From assembly GCF_016775475.1 (NCBI RefSeq), contig NZ_JAEUXJ010000002.1:472013-536012 (forward strand): DNA of 64,000 bases, written 5' to 3'. This document shows, one piece after another, positions 24,946 through 34,381 of this stretch (its first letter is position 1; each line of letters starts with the position of its first letter). The translations under genes and the position numbers were made by a program. The stretch is from Belnapia mucosa. Its GTDB lineage: Bacteria; Pseudomonadota; Alphaproteobacteria; Acetobacterales; Acetobacteraceae. The notes below the pieces were generated by a model that saw only the letters and a program-made list of their open reading frames with translations, was not told the origin of the DNA and made no database searches.

Positions 24946-26589
24946 ATGCGCGATCCAGCCCTGGAAGAGATCCTTGCCCGGCGCGGCGCCGTCACCCGCA
25001 TCGCCGGCGCGCTCGGCATTTCCCCTGCCGCCGTCTCGCAATGGCAGCGCGTGCCGGCGGACCGGGTTGCGGAGCTCGCCCGCCTGCTGGACCTGCCGCC
25101 GCATCGGCTGCGGCCGGACCTCCACACGCCCCCGATGGAAGGGAATACGCCCCGCATGGCCACCCGCATCCCGCTGCGCCGCCGCCGCCGCACCAAGATC
25201 GTCGCGACCCTCGGCCCGGCCAGCACCAGCCCCGAGGTGATTGAGCGGCTGTATCGGGCGGGGGCGGATGTGTTCCGGCTCAACTTCTCGCACGGCAACC
25301 ATGCCGACCATGCCGAGCGCATCGCCATCATCCGTGCGCTGGAGGCGAAGGTGGGACGGCCGATCGGCATCCTCGCCGATGTGCAGGGGCCGAAGCTGCG
25401 GGTCGGCCGCTTCCAAGGCGGGCGGGTGCAGCTCCAGGCCGGGCAGCCCTTCCGCCTCGATCTCAGTCCCAATCCGGGCGATGTGCGGCGGGTGCAGCTG
25501 CCGCATCCGGAGATCATCAAGGCGGCGCAGATCGGCACCTCGCTGCTGCTCGACGACGGCAAGCTGCGGCTGCGCGTCACCCGGGTGCGCGAGGACCATC
25601 TGGAGACCGAGATCATGGTCGGCGGCCCGCTTTCCGACCGGAAGGGCGTCAATGTCCCCGATGTGGCGCTGCCGATCCCGGCGCTGACCGAGAAGGACCG
25701 GGAGGACCTGGCCTTCGTCCTCGACCAGGGCGTCGAATATATCGGCCTCAGCTTCGTCCAGCGGCCGGAGGACGTCGCCGAGGCCAAGGCGATCTGTGCC
25801 GGCCGTGCCCTGGTGATGGTGAAGATGGAGAAGCCGCAGGCGGTCGAGAATCTCGACGCCATCATGGCCCTGACGGATTGCGTCATGGTGGCGCGCGGCG
25901 ATCTCGGCGTGGAGTTGCCGCCGGAGGAGGTGCCGCTGGTGCAGAAGCGCATCGTCCGCGCCGCCCGCGCCGCCGGCCGCCCGGTGGTGGTGGCGACGCA
26001 GATGCTGGAGAGCATGATCTCCGCCCCCGCACCGACCCGCGCCGAGGCCTCCGATGTGGCGACGGCGGTCTTCGACGGCGCCGATGCGGTGATGCTTTCG
26101 GCCGAGACGGCGGCGGGGCAATATCCTTTCGAAGCGGTCAACATGATGGACCGCATCGTGGCGCGGGTGGAGCAGGATGGTGGCTGGCGCCACCTGACGG
26201 ACAATTCCCGGCCCGAGCCGGAGCCGACCAGCGCCGGCGCCATCGCCGCCGCGGCGCGGCAGGTGGCGCATACCATCCAGGCGCAGGTGATCGCGACCTT
26301 CACCTCGACCGGCTCGACCACCCTGCGTGTCGCGCGGGAGCGGCCGGATTGCCCGATCCTCGGCCTGACCGCCAGCATGGCCAGTGCGCGGCGCCTGGCC
26401 GTGGTCTGGGGCGTGCACCCGCTGGTCTCGCAGGAGCCGCATTCGATGAGCGACATGGTGGCGAAGGCGCTGCGTGCCGCGCAGGCCGAGGGTTTCGCCG
26501 TGCCCGGGCAGGAGGTGGTGGTGACGGCCGGCGTTCCCTTCGCCACGCCGGGCACCACCAATGCGCTGCGGGTGGCGGTGGTGAAATAG
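24946..26589 (+). CDS. pyk: Pyruvate kinase with N-terminal YdaS/Cro-like helix-turn-helix domain
   Basis: A 547-residue frame. Residues 1-60 match YdaS/Cro-type DNA-binding proteins: LEEILARRGAVTRIAGALG, then ISPAAVSQWQRVPADRV, then LLDLPPHRLRPDLH. Normal pyruvate kinase begins at about M71 (25156) with RRRRTKIVATLGPAST and continues with VFRLNFSHGN, VQGPKLRVGRF, VKMEKPQAVENLD (catalytic Lys), DCVMVARGDLGVELP and VATQMLESM. The C-terminal domain is complete. Pyruvate kinase makes ATP and pyruvate from PEP. An ATG at 25156 with GAAGGGA upstream could start a short form without the HTH. The full frame has no stop, so a fusion is possible; both products could exist. Confidence 0.85.
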   Translation: MRDPALEEILARRGAVTRIAGALGISPAAVSQWQRVPADRVAELARLLDLPPHRLRPDLHTPPMEGNTPRMATRIPLRRRRRTKIVATLGPASTSPEVIERLYRAGADVFRLNFSHGNHADHAERIAIIRALEAKVGRPIGILADVQGPKLRVGRFQGGRVQLQAGQPFRLDLSPNPGDVRRVQLPHPEIIKAAQIGTSLLLDDGKLRLRVTRVREDHLETEIMVGGPLSDRKGVNVPDVALPIPALTEKDREDLAFVLDQGVEYIGLSFVQRPEDVAEAKAICAGRALVMVKMEKPQAVENLDAIMALTDCVMVARGDLGVELPPEEVPLVQKRIVRAARAAGRPVVVATQMLESMISAPAPTRAEASDVATAVFDGADAVMLSAETAAGQYPFEAVNMMDRIVARVEQDGGWRHLTDNSRPEPEPTSAGAIAAAARQVAHTIQAQVIATFTSTGSTTLRVARERPDCPILGLTASMASARRLAVVWGVHPLVSQEPHSMSDMVAKALRAAQAEGFAVPGQEVVVTAGVPFATPGTTNALRVAVVK

Positions 26590-26672
26590 GCGCCATGGCG
26601 GTTTGACCGCGCCCCTCCTCTCCCGCATGCTGGCGCCGGGACGGACCGCCTCAGCGCGAAAGGAATATGCCG

Positions 26673-27626
26673 ATGTCCGACGCCGCCATCCCCATTCTCG
26701 ATCTCGGCCCCGCCTTCGCCGGCGAGCCCGGCGCGCTGGAGGAAGCTGCCGCCCGGCTGCGCCATATCTGCGAGACGGTCGGCTTCCTCTTCATCGCCAA
26801 TCACGGCGTGCCCTGGTCGCTGGTGGATGCGAGTTTCGACGCCGCCGCGCGTTTCCACGCCCAGCCGCTCGAGGCGAAGATGGCGGTGAAGCTTGACGAC
26901 GCCATGCAGGGCTACCTGCCCTACAAGAGCAGCACGACGCGCGCCAATGGCCTCGTCGCCGAGCGCAAGCCGAACGAGAACGAGGCCTTCTTCGTCAATC
27001 CGGAACGCGACCCGCAGCGCCCGGCCAATCGCTGGCCGGAAGCGATCCCCGAATTCCGCGAGGTGACGCTGCGCTACTTCGCGGCGCTGGAGGCGCTCGC
27101 GCTGCGGCTCCTGCCGGTCTATGCCCGGGCGCTCGACATGCCGGCGGACTATTTCACGCCGCTCTGCCGGAAGTCGCTCAGCTCGCTGCGGCTGACCCAT
27201 TACCCGCCGGTCGCCTATGGCTCCGACGAATACGGCATCGCGCCGCATACGGATTCTAGCTTCTTCACCCTGCTGGCGCAGAATCCGGTGCCCGGGCTGC
27301 AGATCCGCACCCAGGAAGGTGAGTGGATCTCGGCGCCGGTGATCCCGCAGACATTCGTGGTCAATACCGGCGACATCCTGAACCGCTGGACCAATGGCCG
27401 CTTCCTCTCGACGCCGCACCGTGCCTTCAACACGATGCAGTCGCCGCGCTACGCGATCCCCTTCTTCTTCCACCCCGATCCCGAGACGAGGATCGAGGCG
27501 CTGCCGACCTGCGTGAGCGAAGCCAACCCGCCGCGTTTTCCGGCCCAGACGGTCGGCGAATACATGGCCTGGTTCCGCGGCCAGAATTACGCCCATTTCC
27601 GCAAGGATGCCGCCGCCGCCGAATAG
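26673..27626 (+). CDS. Isopenicillin N synthase-family 2OG-Fe(II) oxygenase
   Basis: A 317-residue protein with the DIOX_N domain (IPILDLGPAF, CETVGFLFIANHGVP) and the C-terminal Fe(II) domain. The HTD pair is in GIAPHTDSSFFTLLAQN, the distal His in FLSTPHRAFN, and the Arg-x-Ser-like segment SPRYAIPFFFHPD. Members oxidise small metabolites with 2-oxoglutarate. The substrate is unknown. Of two in-frame ATGs (26667, 26673) I chose the second, because AAAGGA then lies at a normal distance. A periplasmic binding protein gene follows after 48 bases and may be in the same transcript. Confidence 0.88.
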   Translation: MSDAAIPILDLGPAFAGEPGALEEAAARLRHICETVGFLFIANHGVPWSLVDASFDAAARFHAQPLEAKMAVKLDDAMQGYLPYKSSTTRANGLVAERKPNENEAFFVNPERDPQRPANRWPEAIPEFREVTLRYFAALEALALRLLPVYARALDMPADYFTPLCRKSLSSLRLTHYPPVAYGSDEYGIAPHTDSSFFTLLAQNPVPGLQIRTQEGEWISAPVIPQTFVVNTGDILNRWTNGRFLSTPHRAFNTMQSPRYAIPFFFHPDPETRIEALPTCVSEANPPRFPAQTVGEYMAWFRGQNYAHFRKDAAAAE

Positions 27627-27674
27627 GCGGCCAAGAATCGCCAGCCACGGCCCAACGCCCCTCGGAGAGTGTCC

Positions 27675-29243
27675 ATGAGGCTGTGCCGTCTCGCCCTGCT
27701 GCTCCTGCTGCTGCCCTGCGCCGCCCTGGCGCAGGACCGCCGCAGCACGCTGCGCGTCTCGCTCAACACCGAGTTGCAGGTGCTCGACCCGCTGGTCACC
27801 ACCATCAATGCGACGCGGGTCTTCGCCTATCTGGTCTTCGACACCCTCGTCAGCCTCGATGCCGAGGGGCAGTACCGGCCGCAGATGCTGCAGGGCTGGG
27901 AGATCAGCCCGGACCGCCTGACCTATAGCTTCACCCTGCGCGAGGGACTGGAATGGAGCGACGGCCAGCCGGTGACGGCCGAGGACTGCGTCGCCTCCAT
28001 CCGCCGCTGGGCGAAGCGGGAGGCGCTGGGTGGCCAGCTCATGGCGGCGACGCGCGAGATGCGGGTGGTCGATGCCCGGCGCTTCGAGATCCGGCTCAAC
28101 CGTCCCTTCGCCTTCGTCATCGAAGCGCTGGGCAAGGCCGGGCATACCATCCCGGTGATGATGCCGGCCCGGCTCGCCGCGCATGACCCGAACCTGCCGG
28201 TGCCGGAGATCATCGGCTCTGGCCCCTATCGCTTCCTGCAATCGGAATGGCGCCCCGGCGAGCGGGCCAGCTTCGTCCGCAACCCGCGCTACCGGCCGCG
28301 GGAGGAGCCGCCCTCGGCGCTGGCCGGTGGCAAGGTGCCGCGGATGGAGCGGATCGAGCTGCTCAGCATCGCCGACCAGGCGACCCGCGCCGCCGCGCTC
28401 GAAGCCGGCGAGCTCGACTTCCTCGAGGTCCTGCCCTTCGACTTCATCGCCCGGATGCGGCGCAACCGGGCCATCCTGGTCGGCCAGCCGCGCGGCATCG
28501 ACCAGTTCCTGGCCGTGCTGAACATCAACCATGCGGTGCCGCCCTTCAACGACCCTGCCGTTCGCCGCGCCTTGCAGGCCACCATCCTCCAGCCGGAGGT
28601 GATGGCGGCGATGGGCCTGCCGGACGACATGGTCGTGCCCTGGTGCGGCTCGATCTACATGTGCAACGCCGCCGGGACGACCGAGGCGGGGACGGAGGGC
28701 CTGCGGGCCGCCTCGACCGAGCGGGCGCGGACCCTGCTGCGCGCCAGCAGCTACCGGGGCGAGCCGGTGGTCTTCCTCCACGCCGCAGCCTCGGCCCTGC
28801 TCAACCCGATCGGCCTCGTCATGGCCGACCAGATGCGGCGGGCGGGGTTCAATGTCGACCTGCGCAGCACGGATTACGCGACGGTCGCCCAGAAGCGCCT
28901 CAGCCGGGCGCCGGTGGAGCAGGGGGGCTGGTCGGTCGCGCCCATCGTCCTCAACGGGGTCGATCTGGTGAACCCGCTGGCCAATCCGCTGATCGCCTAT
29001 AACTGCGTCGAATACCCCGGTTGGTATTGCGACCCGCGGCTGAAGGACCTCACCGCCCGCTATTCCGAGGCGGCCACGCCGGAGGAGCAGCGGCGGCTGG
29101 CCGACGAGTTGCAGGCGGTGGTGCATGACGCCGTCACCTTCATCCCCGGCGGCCAATTCGCCGGCCCGCCCGCCTGGCGCGCCGATCTTCGGGGCGTGGT
29201 CCCCTTCAGCTTCCCGGTCTTCTGGGGGGTGGAGCGCCGCTAG
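27675..29243 (+). CDS. ABC transporter substrate-binding protein, SBP_bac_5 (peptide/opine) type
   Basis: A 522-residue exported receptor. It has a signal peptide ([19 protein letters not shown], to about residue 20), then [60 protein letters not shown], and the family motif IIGSGPYRF. No permease or ATPase genes lie next to it, so it is an orphan receptor. Neighbours suggest the ligand could be the oxygenase substrate, but this is speculation. The ATG at 27675 is preceded by GGAGAG; a GTG two codons earlier is less likely. Confidence 0.9.
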   Translation: MRLCRLALLLLLLPCAALAQDRRSTLRVSLNTELQVLDPLVTTINATRVFAYLVFDTLVSLDAEGQYRPQMLQGWEISPDRLTYSFTLREGLEWSDGQPVTAEDCVASIRRWAKREALGGQLMAATREMRVVDARRFEIRLNRPFAFVIEALGKAGHTIPVMMPARLAAHDPNLPVPEIIGSGPYRFLQSEWRPGERASFVRNPRYRPREEPPSALAGGKVPRMERIELLSIADQATRAAALEAGELDFLEVLPFDFIARMRRNRAILVGQPRGIDQFLAVLNINHAVPPFNDPAVRRALQATILQPEVMAAMGLPDDMVVPWCGSIYMCNAAGTTEAGTEGLRAASTERARTLLRASSYRGEPVVFLHAAASALLNPIGLVMADQMRRAGFNVDLRSTDYATVAQKRLSRAPVEQGGWSVAPIVLNGVDLVNPLANPLIAYNCVEYPGWYCDPRLKDLTARYSEAATPEEQRRLADELQAVVHDAVTFIPGGQFAGPPAWRADLRGVVPFSFPVFWGVERR

Positions 29244-29248
29244 TCGGT

Positions 29249-29274
29249 CCGCCCCGGGCCTTGCCCCGGGGCGG
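29249..29274 (+). terminator. Strong GC hairpin after the SBP gene
   Basis: CCGCCCCGGG (29249-29258) and CCCGGGGCGG (29265-29274) form a perfect 10-bp stem with a 6-base loop, 6 bases after the SBP stop codon. No T tract follows, so termination without a U run, or Rho assistance, must be assumed. It separates the SBP gene from the rpsB transcript. Confidence 0.55.
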
Positions 29275-29365
29275 CCACCATGCCATATGCCGCCGCGTCG
29301 TGGCCGGGCACTGCCTGGTGCGGCGAATTCGCACGCGGCGCGCCCTTCCACTTGGCAGGGTCCGG

Positions 29366-29384
29366 TCCCGGGTCAACCCCGGGA
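29366..29384 (+). promoter_or_regulatory. Leader hairpin upstream of rpsB
   Basis: TCCCGGG and CCCGGGA form a 7-bp stem around TCAAC, about 48 bases before the rpsB ATG. The 157 bases between the terminator hairpin and rpsB should contain the promoter and mRNA leader. S2 leaders are autoregulated in several bacteria. Whether this stem takes part is not known. Confidence 0.35.
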
Positions 29385-29431
29385 AGGCGCCGCGGAGGCC
29401 CAACCGGACTGACAGGAAGGATTTCGCCCCG

Positions 29432-30301
29432 ATGGCGATGCCCCAGGTTTCCCTCCGCCTGCTGCTCGAGGCAGGCGTCCATTTCGGCCACCATACGCGG
29501 CGCTGGAACCCGCGCATGGCGCCCTACATCTTCGGCGTCCGCAACCAGGTCCATATCCTCGACCTGCAGCAGACCGTCCCGATGATGGACCGCGCGCTGC
29601 GCGCCGTCCGCGACGTGGTAGCGGCCGGCGGCCGCGTCCTTTTCGTCGGCACCAAGAAGGCGGCGGCCGAGTATGTGGCGGAAGCCGCGACCCGCTGCGG
29701 CCAGTATTACGTCAACCACCGCTGGCTCGGCGGCATGCTGACGAACTGGAAGACCATCACCGGCTCCATCAAGCGCCTGAAGCAGATGGAGGAGCAGCTC
29801 GGCGGCAACATCCAGGGTCTCACCAAGAAAGAGATCCTGATGCTGACCCGCGAGAAGGAGAAGCTCGACCGCGCGCTCGGCGGCATCAAGGAGATGGGCG
29901 GCCTGCCCGACATCATCTTCGTCATCGACGTGGTGAAGGAGAAGCTGGCGATCGAGGAGGCCAACAAGCTCGGCATCCCCGTCATCGCCGTGGTGGACAG
30001 CAATGCCGATCCGCAGGGCGTCGCCTTCCCGATCCCGGGCAATGACGACGCGATCCGCGCGATCAACCTCTATTGCGACCTGATCGCCGGCGCCGTCATC
30101 GACGGCATCTCGGCCGGGCTGCAGGCCTCCGGCGTCGATATGGGCGCGGTCGAGGAGCTGCCGGAGGATGAGGCGCTGGGCGCCGCTGCCGAGGAGGCGA
30201 CCCCGGACGAGTTCATCGCCGCCGCCGCGGCCGAGGGCAGCACCCCGGCGGACGACCAGGCGGTGCGCGTCGCCGATGCCGAGGCGCCGGCCCAGGGCTG
30301 A
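29432..30301 (+). CDS. rpsB: 30S ribosomal protein S2
   Basis: A 289-residue protein of the small subunit. Signatures are [19 protein letters not shown] near the start, [30 protein letters not shown], and [19 protein letters not shown]. The last ~40 residues are an acidic Ala-rich tail ([20 protein letters not shown]), a common alphaproteobacterial extension. AGGAAGG lies 11 bases before the ATG. It starts the rpsB-tsf-pyrH-frr series in the usual order. Confidence 0.97.
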   Translation: MAMPQVSLRLLLEAGVHFGHHTRRWNPRMAPYIFGVRNQVHILDLQQTVPMMDRALRAVRDVVAAGGRVLFVGTKKAAAEYVAEAATRCGQYYVNHRWLGGMLTNWKTITGSIKRLKQMEEQLGGNIQGLTKKEILMLTREKEKLDRALGGIKEMGGLPDIIFVIDVVKEKLAIEEANKLGIPVIAVVDSNADPQGVAFPIPGNDDAIRAINLYCDLIAGAVIDGISAGLQASGVDMGAVEELPEDEALGAAAEEATPDEFIAAAAAEGSTPADDQAVRVADAEAPAQG

Positions 30302-30308
30302 CGCTTCG

Positions 30309-30367
30309 CCCCGCTTTGGCGGGGATATTGGATTGGAACACGAGGCGGCCGTCCGATGGGCGGCCGC
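30309..30367 (+). terminator. Two hairpins between rpsB and tsf (possible attenuator)
   Basis: CCCCGC/GCGGGG around TTTG (30309-30324) follows the rpsB stop, and GCGGCCG/CGGCCGC (30345-30351 with 30361-30367) lies just before the tsf ribosome site. The first may lower readthrough to tsf, or protect the rpsB mRNA end. No T run follows either stem. Confidence 0.45.
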
Positions 30368-30388
30368 ATTCCTATGGAGGATTGATCC

Positions 30389-31309
30389 ATGGCCGAAATT
30401 ACCGCTGTGATGGTCCGTGACCTGCGCGACAAGACCGGCGCCGGCATGATGGATTGCAAGAAGGCCCTGGTCGAGGCGAATGGCGACATGGAAGCCGCGA
30501 TCGACTGGCTGCGGAAGAAGGGCCTCTCGGCCGCTGCCAAGAAGTCCGGCCGCGTCGCCGCGGAAGGCCTCGTTGGTGTCGCCAGCGGCCCGCAGGTGGC
30601 CGGCATGGTCGAGGTGAATGCCGAGACCGACTTCGTCGCCCGCAACGAGCAGTTCCAGAATTTCGTCTCCGAAGTCGCAGGCCTCGTGCTCTCGGTCGGC
30701 GAGGATGTCGAGAAGCTGAAGGCCGCCACCTATCCGGGCACGCGCCACAGCGTCACCGACGAGCTGACCCGGCTGATCGCCACCATCGGCGAGAACATGA
30801 CCATCCGCCGCGCCCGCCGGCTGGAGGTCGAGCACGGCACGGTGGCGACCTATACCCACAATGCCATCCGCCCCGGCCTCGGCAAGATCGGCGTGCTCGT
30901 CGCGCTCGAGGGCAAGTCGGAGATCGATGCGCTGGAGGGCCTCGGCCGCCAGATCGGCATGCATGTCGCCGCGACCCGTCCGGAAGCCCTGGATGTTTCC
31001 GCGGTTGATCCGTCCGCGCTCGAGCGCGAGAAGGCCGTGCTCTCCGAGCAGGCCCGCGCCAGCGGCAAGCCCGAGGCGATCATCGAGAAGATGGTCGAGG
31101 GTCGTATCCGGAAGTACTACGAGGAAGTGGTGCTGCTGGAGCAGGTCTGGGTGCATGACGGCGAGAGCCGGGTGAAGGCCATCGTGCAGAAGACCGGCGG
31201 CAACCTCGCCGGTTTCGCCCGCTTCCAGCTCGGCGAAGGCATCGACAAGCCGGTCGGCCCCGACTTCGCCACCGAAGTCGCCAAGGTCTCCGGCGTCGCC
31301 GGCGCCTGA
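30389..31309 (+). CDS. tsf: Translation elongation factor Ts
   Basis: A 306-residue nucleotide exchange factor for EF-Tu. It shows the N-terminal UBA-like part ([34 protein letters not shown]) and the first core subdomain ([18 protein letters not shown]), with the conserved TDFV that contacts EF-Tu. The second subdomain includes IGVLVALEG and [13 protein letters not shown], and the end has [19 protein letters not shown] lies before the ATG. Standard length and position after rpsB. Confidence 0.97.
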   Translation: MAEITAVMVRDLRDKTGAGMMDCKKALVEANGDMEAAIDWLRKKGLSAAAKKSGRVAAEGLVGVASGPQVAGMVEVNAETDFVARNEQFQNFVSEVAGLVLSVGEDVEKLKAATYPGTRHSVTDELTRLIATIGENMTIRRARRLEVEHGTVATYTHNAIRPGLGKIGVLVALEGKSEIDALEGLGRQIGMHVAATRPEALDVSAVDPSALEREKAVLSEQARASGKPEAIIEKMVEGRIRKYYEEVVLLEQVWVHDGESRVKAIVQKTGGNLAGFARFQLGEGIDKPVGPDFATEVAKVSGVAGA

Positions 31310-31322
31310 GCCGTCTCACGTT

Positions 31323-31347
31323 GGCGGAAGGGTGAAGCCCTTCCGCC
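31323..31347 (+). terminator. Hairpin after tsf
   Basis: GGCGGAAGGG (31323-31332) and CCCTTCCGCC (31338-31347) form a perfect 10-bp stem with loop TGAAG, 14 bases after the tsf stop. A GC-rich stretch rather than a T tract follows. It may be a terminator or mRNA stabiliser splitting rpsB-tsf from pyrH-frr. Confidence 0.5.
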
Positions 31348-31411
31348 CGGGCGGGCCTTGCGGGGGCGGGGGGGCCTGAATATGGTCTGGCGCTCCCGTC
31401 ATGGTCGCAGA

Positions 31412-32137
31412 ATGGACAATTCGCCCAACTACCAGCGCGTGATGCTGAAGGTGTCCGGCGAGGCCCTGATGGGCAGCCGCGACTACGGACTCGATACCGG
31501 CGTCTGCCGGCGCATTGCCGAGGATGTCAAAGGCGTTCTCGAACTCGGCGTGCAGGTCTGCCTGGTCATCGGCGGCGGCAACATCTTCCGTGGCATCGCC
31601 GGTGCCGCGGCCGGGATGGACCGCGCCCAGGCCGATTACATGGGCATGCTGGCGACGGTGATGAATGCGCTCGCCATGCAGTCGGCGCTGGAGAAGCTCG
31701 GCCTGCCGACGCGAGTGCAGAGCGCGATTCCGATGCAGTCGCTCTGCGAGCCCTATATCCGCCGCCGCGCCATCCGCCATATGGAGAAGGGCCGCGTCGT
31801 CATCTTCGCCGGCGGCACGGGCAATCCCTTCTTCACCACCGACACCGCCGCCGCACTCCGCGCAGTCGAGATGGAATGCGATGCGCTGCTGAAGGGCACG
31901 CAGGTGGATGGCGTCTACAGCGCCGACCCACGGAAGAACCCGAAGGCCGAACGCTACGAGACGCTGACCTATCTCGACATGCTGGCGCGTGATCTGCTGG
32001 TGATGGATGCGGCGGCGATCAGCCTGGCGCGGGAGAACCGCCTGCCGATCATCGTCTTCAATATCCATGAGCCTGGCGCCTTCACCGCGGTCATGCGCGG
32101 CGAGGGGAAGTTCACCACGGTGATCGAGCAGCACTGA
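31412..32137 (+). CDS. pyrH: UMP kinase
   Basis: A 241-residue amino acid kinase-fold enzyme that makes UDP from UMP. Signatures are [80 protein letters not shown] and [17 protein letters not shown] placed the start at the ATG at 31412, which gives the family length; two earlier in-frame ATGs (31358, 31382) would add a basic extension without homology. It is followed by frr, as in most bacteria. Confidence 0.96.
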   Translation: MDNSPNYQRVMLKVSGEALMGSRDYGLDTGVCRRIAEDVKGVLELGVQVCLVIGGGNIFRGIAGAAAGMDRAQADYMGMLATVMNALAMQSALEKLGLPTRVQSAIPMQSLCEPYIRRRAIRHMEKGRVVIFAGGTGNPFFTTDTAAALRAVEMECDALLKGTQVDGVYSADPRKNPKAERYETLTYLDMLARDLLVMDAAAISLARENRLPIIVFNIHEPGAFTAVMRGEGKFTTVIEQH

Positions 32138-32218
32138 CTTTCGCCGCCCCTGTCCCGCCATCTTCGCATGGTGATCTGGGCAGGCGCTGACCGCAGAGAT
32201 GATCGGGGGAGAGTGGCC

Positions 32219-32791
32219 ATGCCGGCCGACCTCAAAACGCTGAAACAGGATCTGACGCGCCGTATGGACGGCGCGATCGAGATGCTGAAGAAGGAATTCA
32301 CCGGCCTCCGGACCGGCCGCGCGAGCCCCGCGCTGCTGGAGCCCGTGCGGGTGGAGGCCTATGGCAACAACCAGCCGCTGAACCAGGTGGCCAATGTCTC
32401 GGTCGCCGGGCCGGGCCTGCTTTCGGTTCAGGTCTGGGACAAATCGGTGGTGAAGGCGGTCGAGGTCGCCATCCGCGACAGTGGCCTCGGGCTGAATCCG
32501 CAGACCGAAGGCCAAGTCATCCGCGTGCCCCTGCCGCCGCTGACCCAGGAACGCCGCAACGAGCTGGTCAAGACCGCCAGCAAATATGCCGAGGGTGCAA
32601 AGGTCGCCATCCGCGGCGTGCGCCGCGACGGGATGGAGCAGATCAAGGCGCAGGAGAAGGACAAGAAGGCGCCGATCAGCCAGGACGACGTCAAGCACTG
32701 GTCCGACGAGGTCCAGAAGCTGACCGACCAGTATATCAAGCAGGTCGACAGCACCTTGGCCGAGAAAGAGAAAGACATCAGGCAGGTCTGA
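32219..32791 (+). CDS. frr: Ribosome recycling factor
   Basis: A 190-residue tRNA-shaped protein that splits post-termination ribosomes with EF-G. Signatures are LKKEFTGLRTGRASPALLEP, NQVANVSVAGPGLLSVQVWD, IRDSGLGLNPQTEGQVIRVP, and PLPPLTQERRNELVK, then a long C-terminal helix region. GGGGGAGAG lies just before the chosen ATG at 32219; upstream in-frame ATG codons would add residues not seen in the family. It is separated from uppS by 5 bases. Confidence 0.96.
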   Translation: MPADLKTLKQDLTRRMDGAIEMLKKEFTGLRTGRASPALLEPVRVEAYGNNQPLNQVANVSVAGPGLLSVQVWDKSVVKAVEVAIRDSGLGLNPQTEGQVIRVPLPPLTQERRNELVKTASKYAEGAKVAIRGVRRDGMEQIKAQEKDKKAPISQDDVKHWSDEVQKLTDQYIKQVDSTLAEKEKDIRQV

Positions 32792-32796
32792 GGCCC

Positions 32797-33549
32797 GTGT
32801 CCGGCGCCCCCAAGCTCCAGTCGCTGCCCGAAGCCGCGCCGCCCGGTGCGCTGCCGCAGCACGTCGCCATCATCATGGACGGCAACCGCCGCTGGGCGGA
32901 GGCACGCGGCCTGCCGGTCGCGCTCGGCCACAAGGCGGGGGCGGAGGCGGTGCGCCGCACCATCCAGGCCTGTGCCGAGCAGGGGATCGGCTGGCTCACC
33001 CTCTTCGCCTTCTCCTCGGAGAATTGGCTGCGCCCGCCCGAGGAGGTGACGGCGCTGACCGGCCTGCTCCGCCTCTATCTGCGCTCCGAGGTGGCGACCT
33101 TCGCCAGGGAGGGCATCCGCCTCCGCGTCATCGGCGACCGCGCCCGCTTCGGGGTGGAGACGATGCGCGAGATCGACCGGGCCGAGGCGGTGACCGCCGG
33201 CGGCACGCGGCTGAACGTCAATGTCGCCCTGTCCTATGGCGCGCGGGACGAGATCCTGGCCGCCGCCCGGGCGGTGGCCGAGGCGGCGCGGGCCGGCACG
33301 CTCGACCCCGCCAGCCTCGACGAGACTGCCTTCGCCGCCCGGCTCTTCACCGCCGGCATGCCCGATCCGGACCTCATCATCCGCACCTCGGGCGAGCAGC
33401 GGCTTTCGAATTTCCTGCTCTGGCAGGCGGCCTATGCGGAATTCGTGTTCCAGGAGGTGCTCTGGCCCGATTACGGCGCCGAGCACCTGGCCCGGGCGCT
33501 CCGCGACTATGGCCGGCGCGAGCGGCGGTTCGGCGCCCGGCCGGGTTGA
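32797..33549 (+). CDS. uppS: Undecaprenyl diphosphate synthase (cis-prenyltransferase)
   Basis: A 250-residue enzyme that extends farnesyl diphosphate with IPP to the C55 lipid carrier for peptidoglycan. Signatures are VAIIMDGNRRWAEARG (catalytic Asp), GHKAGAEAVR, LTLFAFSSENW, and RLNVNVALSYGARDEI, then DLIIRTSGEQRLSNFLLWQ. The start is GTG, 5 bases after the frr stop. It is followed closely by cdsA. Confidence 0.96.
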   Translation: MSGAPKLQSLPEAAPPGALPQHVAIIMDGNRRWAEARGLPVALGHKAGAEAVRRTIQACAEQGIGWLTLFAFSSENWLRPPEEVTALTGLLRLYLRSEVATFAREGIRLRVIGDRARFGVETMREIDRAEAVTAGGTRLNVNVALSYGARDEILAAARAVAEAARAGTLDPASLDETAFAARLFTAGMPDPDLIIRTSGEQRLSNFLLWQAAYAEFVFQEVLWPDYGAEHLARALRDYGRRERRFGARPG

Positions 33550-33559
33550 GCGCCACCGC

Positions 33560-34381
33560 GTGACCGGACGCTGGCCGGATCTCCGCAAGCGCGTCCTCTC
33601 GGCGGCGCTGCTGCTGCCGGCTGCCATCCTCGGCATCTGGCTGGGGGCGGAAGCCTGGACGGCGCTGATGGCGGCCGCGGTCGCACTGCTGGCCTGGGAA
33701 TGGGCGCGGCTCTGCGGTTTCTCGACCCAGAGGCTGCCGGGGCTCGCCCTGCCGGTGCTGGTGCTGGGCGCCGGGGTGCTCGGCGTCGGTGGCGCCTGGT
33801 GGGCGGCGCTTGCCGTCCTTGCCGCGGGCTTCCTCGGCCTCTGGGTGGTGGCGGAGCCGCGCTTCGGCCGCGCCGTGCCCGGCTTCTGGCTGGCCTTCGG
33901 GGTGCCCTATATCGGGCTGGCCGGCCTTGCCCTGATCCATCTGCGCGGCGATGCAGCCGGGCTTGGCAATGTGCTGTTCCTCTTCCTCGTGGTCTGGGCC
34001 AGCGATATCGGCGCCTATGTCGCCGGCCGCTGGCTGGGCGGGCCGAAGCTCGCCCCGGCGATCTCGCCGAACAAGACCTGGTCGGGCGCGGCGGGGGGGC
34101 TCGTCTCCGTGATGGCGGTCGGGCTGCTCTCGGCGTATGTGATGGGATCGGTGGCGGCGCCGCTCCGCACGGTGCTGGTTGCCGCCATCCTCGGCCTGCT
34201 GGCGCAGGTGGGGGATCTGTTCGAAAGCTGGATCAAGCGGCGCTTCAATGTGAAGGATAGCTCAGCCCTCATCCCTGGCCATGGTGGCCTGCTGGACCGG
34301 CTGGACGGCGTTCTCACGGCAGCGCCCGCCGCGGCGCTGCTCGGCGTCCTGCTCGGGCCTGGGGAAGCCTTATGGGGTTGA
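33560..34381 (+). CDS. cdsA: Phosphatidate cytidylyltransferase
   Basis: A 273-residue inner membrane enzyme that makes CDP-diacylglycerol from phosphatidate and CTP. It has about seven hydrophobic helices and ends with the CDP-DG synthase signature, visible as SPNKTWSGAAGG, then GDLFESWIKRRFNVKDSS and ALIPGHGGLLDRLDG. The likely start is the GTG at 33560, which leaves a short basic lead (TGRWPDLRKR) before helix 1. Its end overlaps the dxr start by 10 bases. Confidence 0.93.
   Translation: MTGRWPDLRKRVLSAALLLPAAILGIWLGAEAWTALMAAAVALLAWEWARLCGFSTQRLPGLALPVLVLGAGVLGVGGAWWAALAVLAAGFLGLWVVAEPRFGRAVPGFWLAFGVPYIGLAGLALIHLRGDAAGLGNVLFLFLVVWASDIGAYVAGRWLGGPKLAPAISPNKTWSGAAGGLVSVMAVGLLSAYVMGSVAAPLRTVLVAAILGLLAQVGDLFESWIKRRFNVKDSSALIPGHGGLLDRLDGVLTAAPAAALLGVLLGPGEALWG

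Noticed and set aside
26590-26615. Terminator after pyruvate kinase (GCGGT-TTG-ACCGC)
   Set aside because: The stem has only five pairs with a three-base loop and no T tract, too weak to call in DNA of this composition.
24933-29351. A 1472-codon minus-strand open frame opposite pyruvate kinase, the oxygenase and the SBP gene
   Set aside because: It runs antisense to three recognisable genes and has no known motif. Long antisense frames are expected at this GC content.
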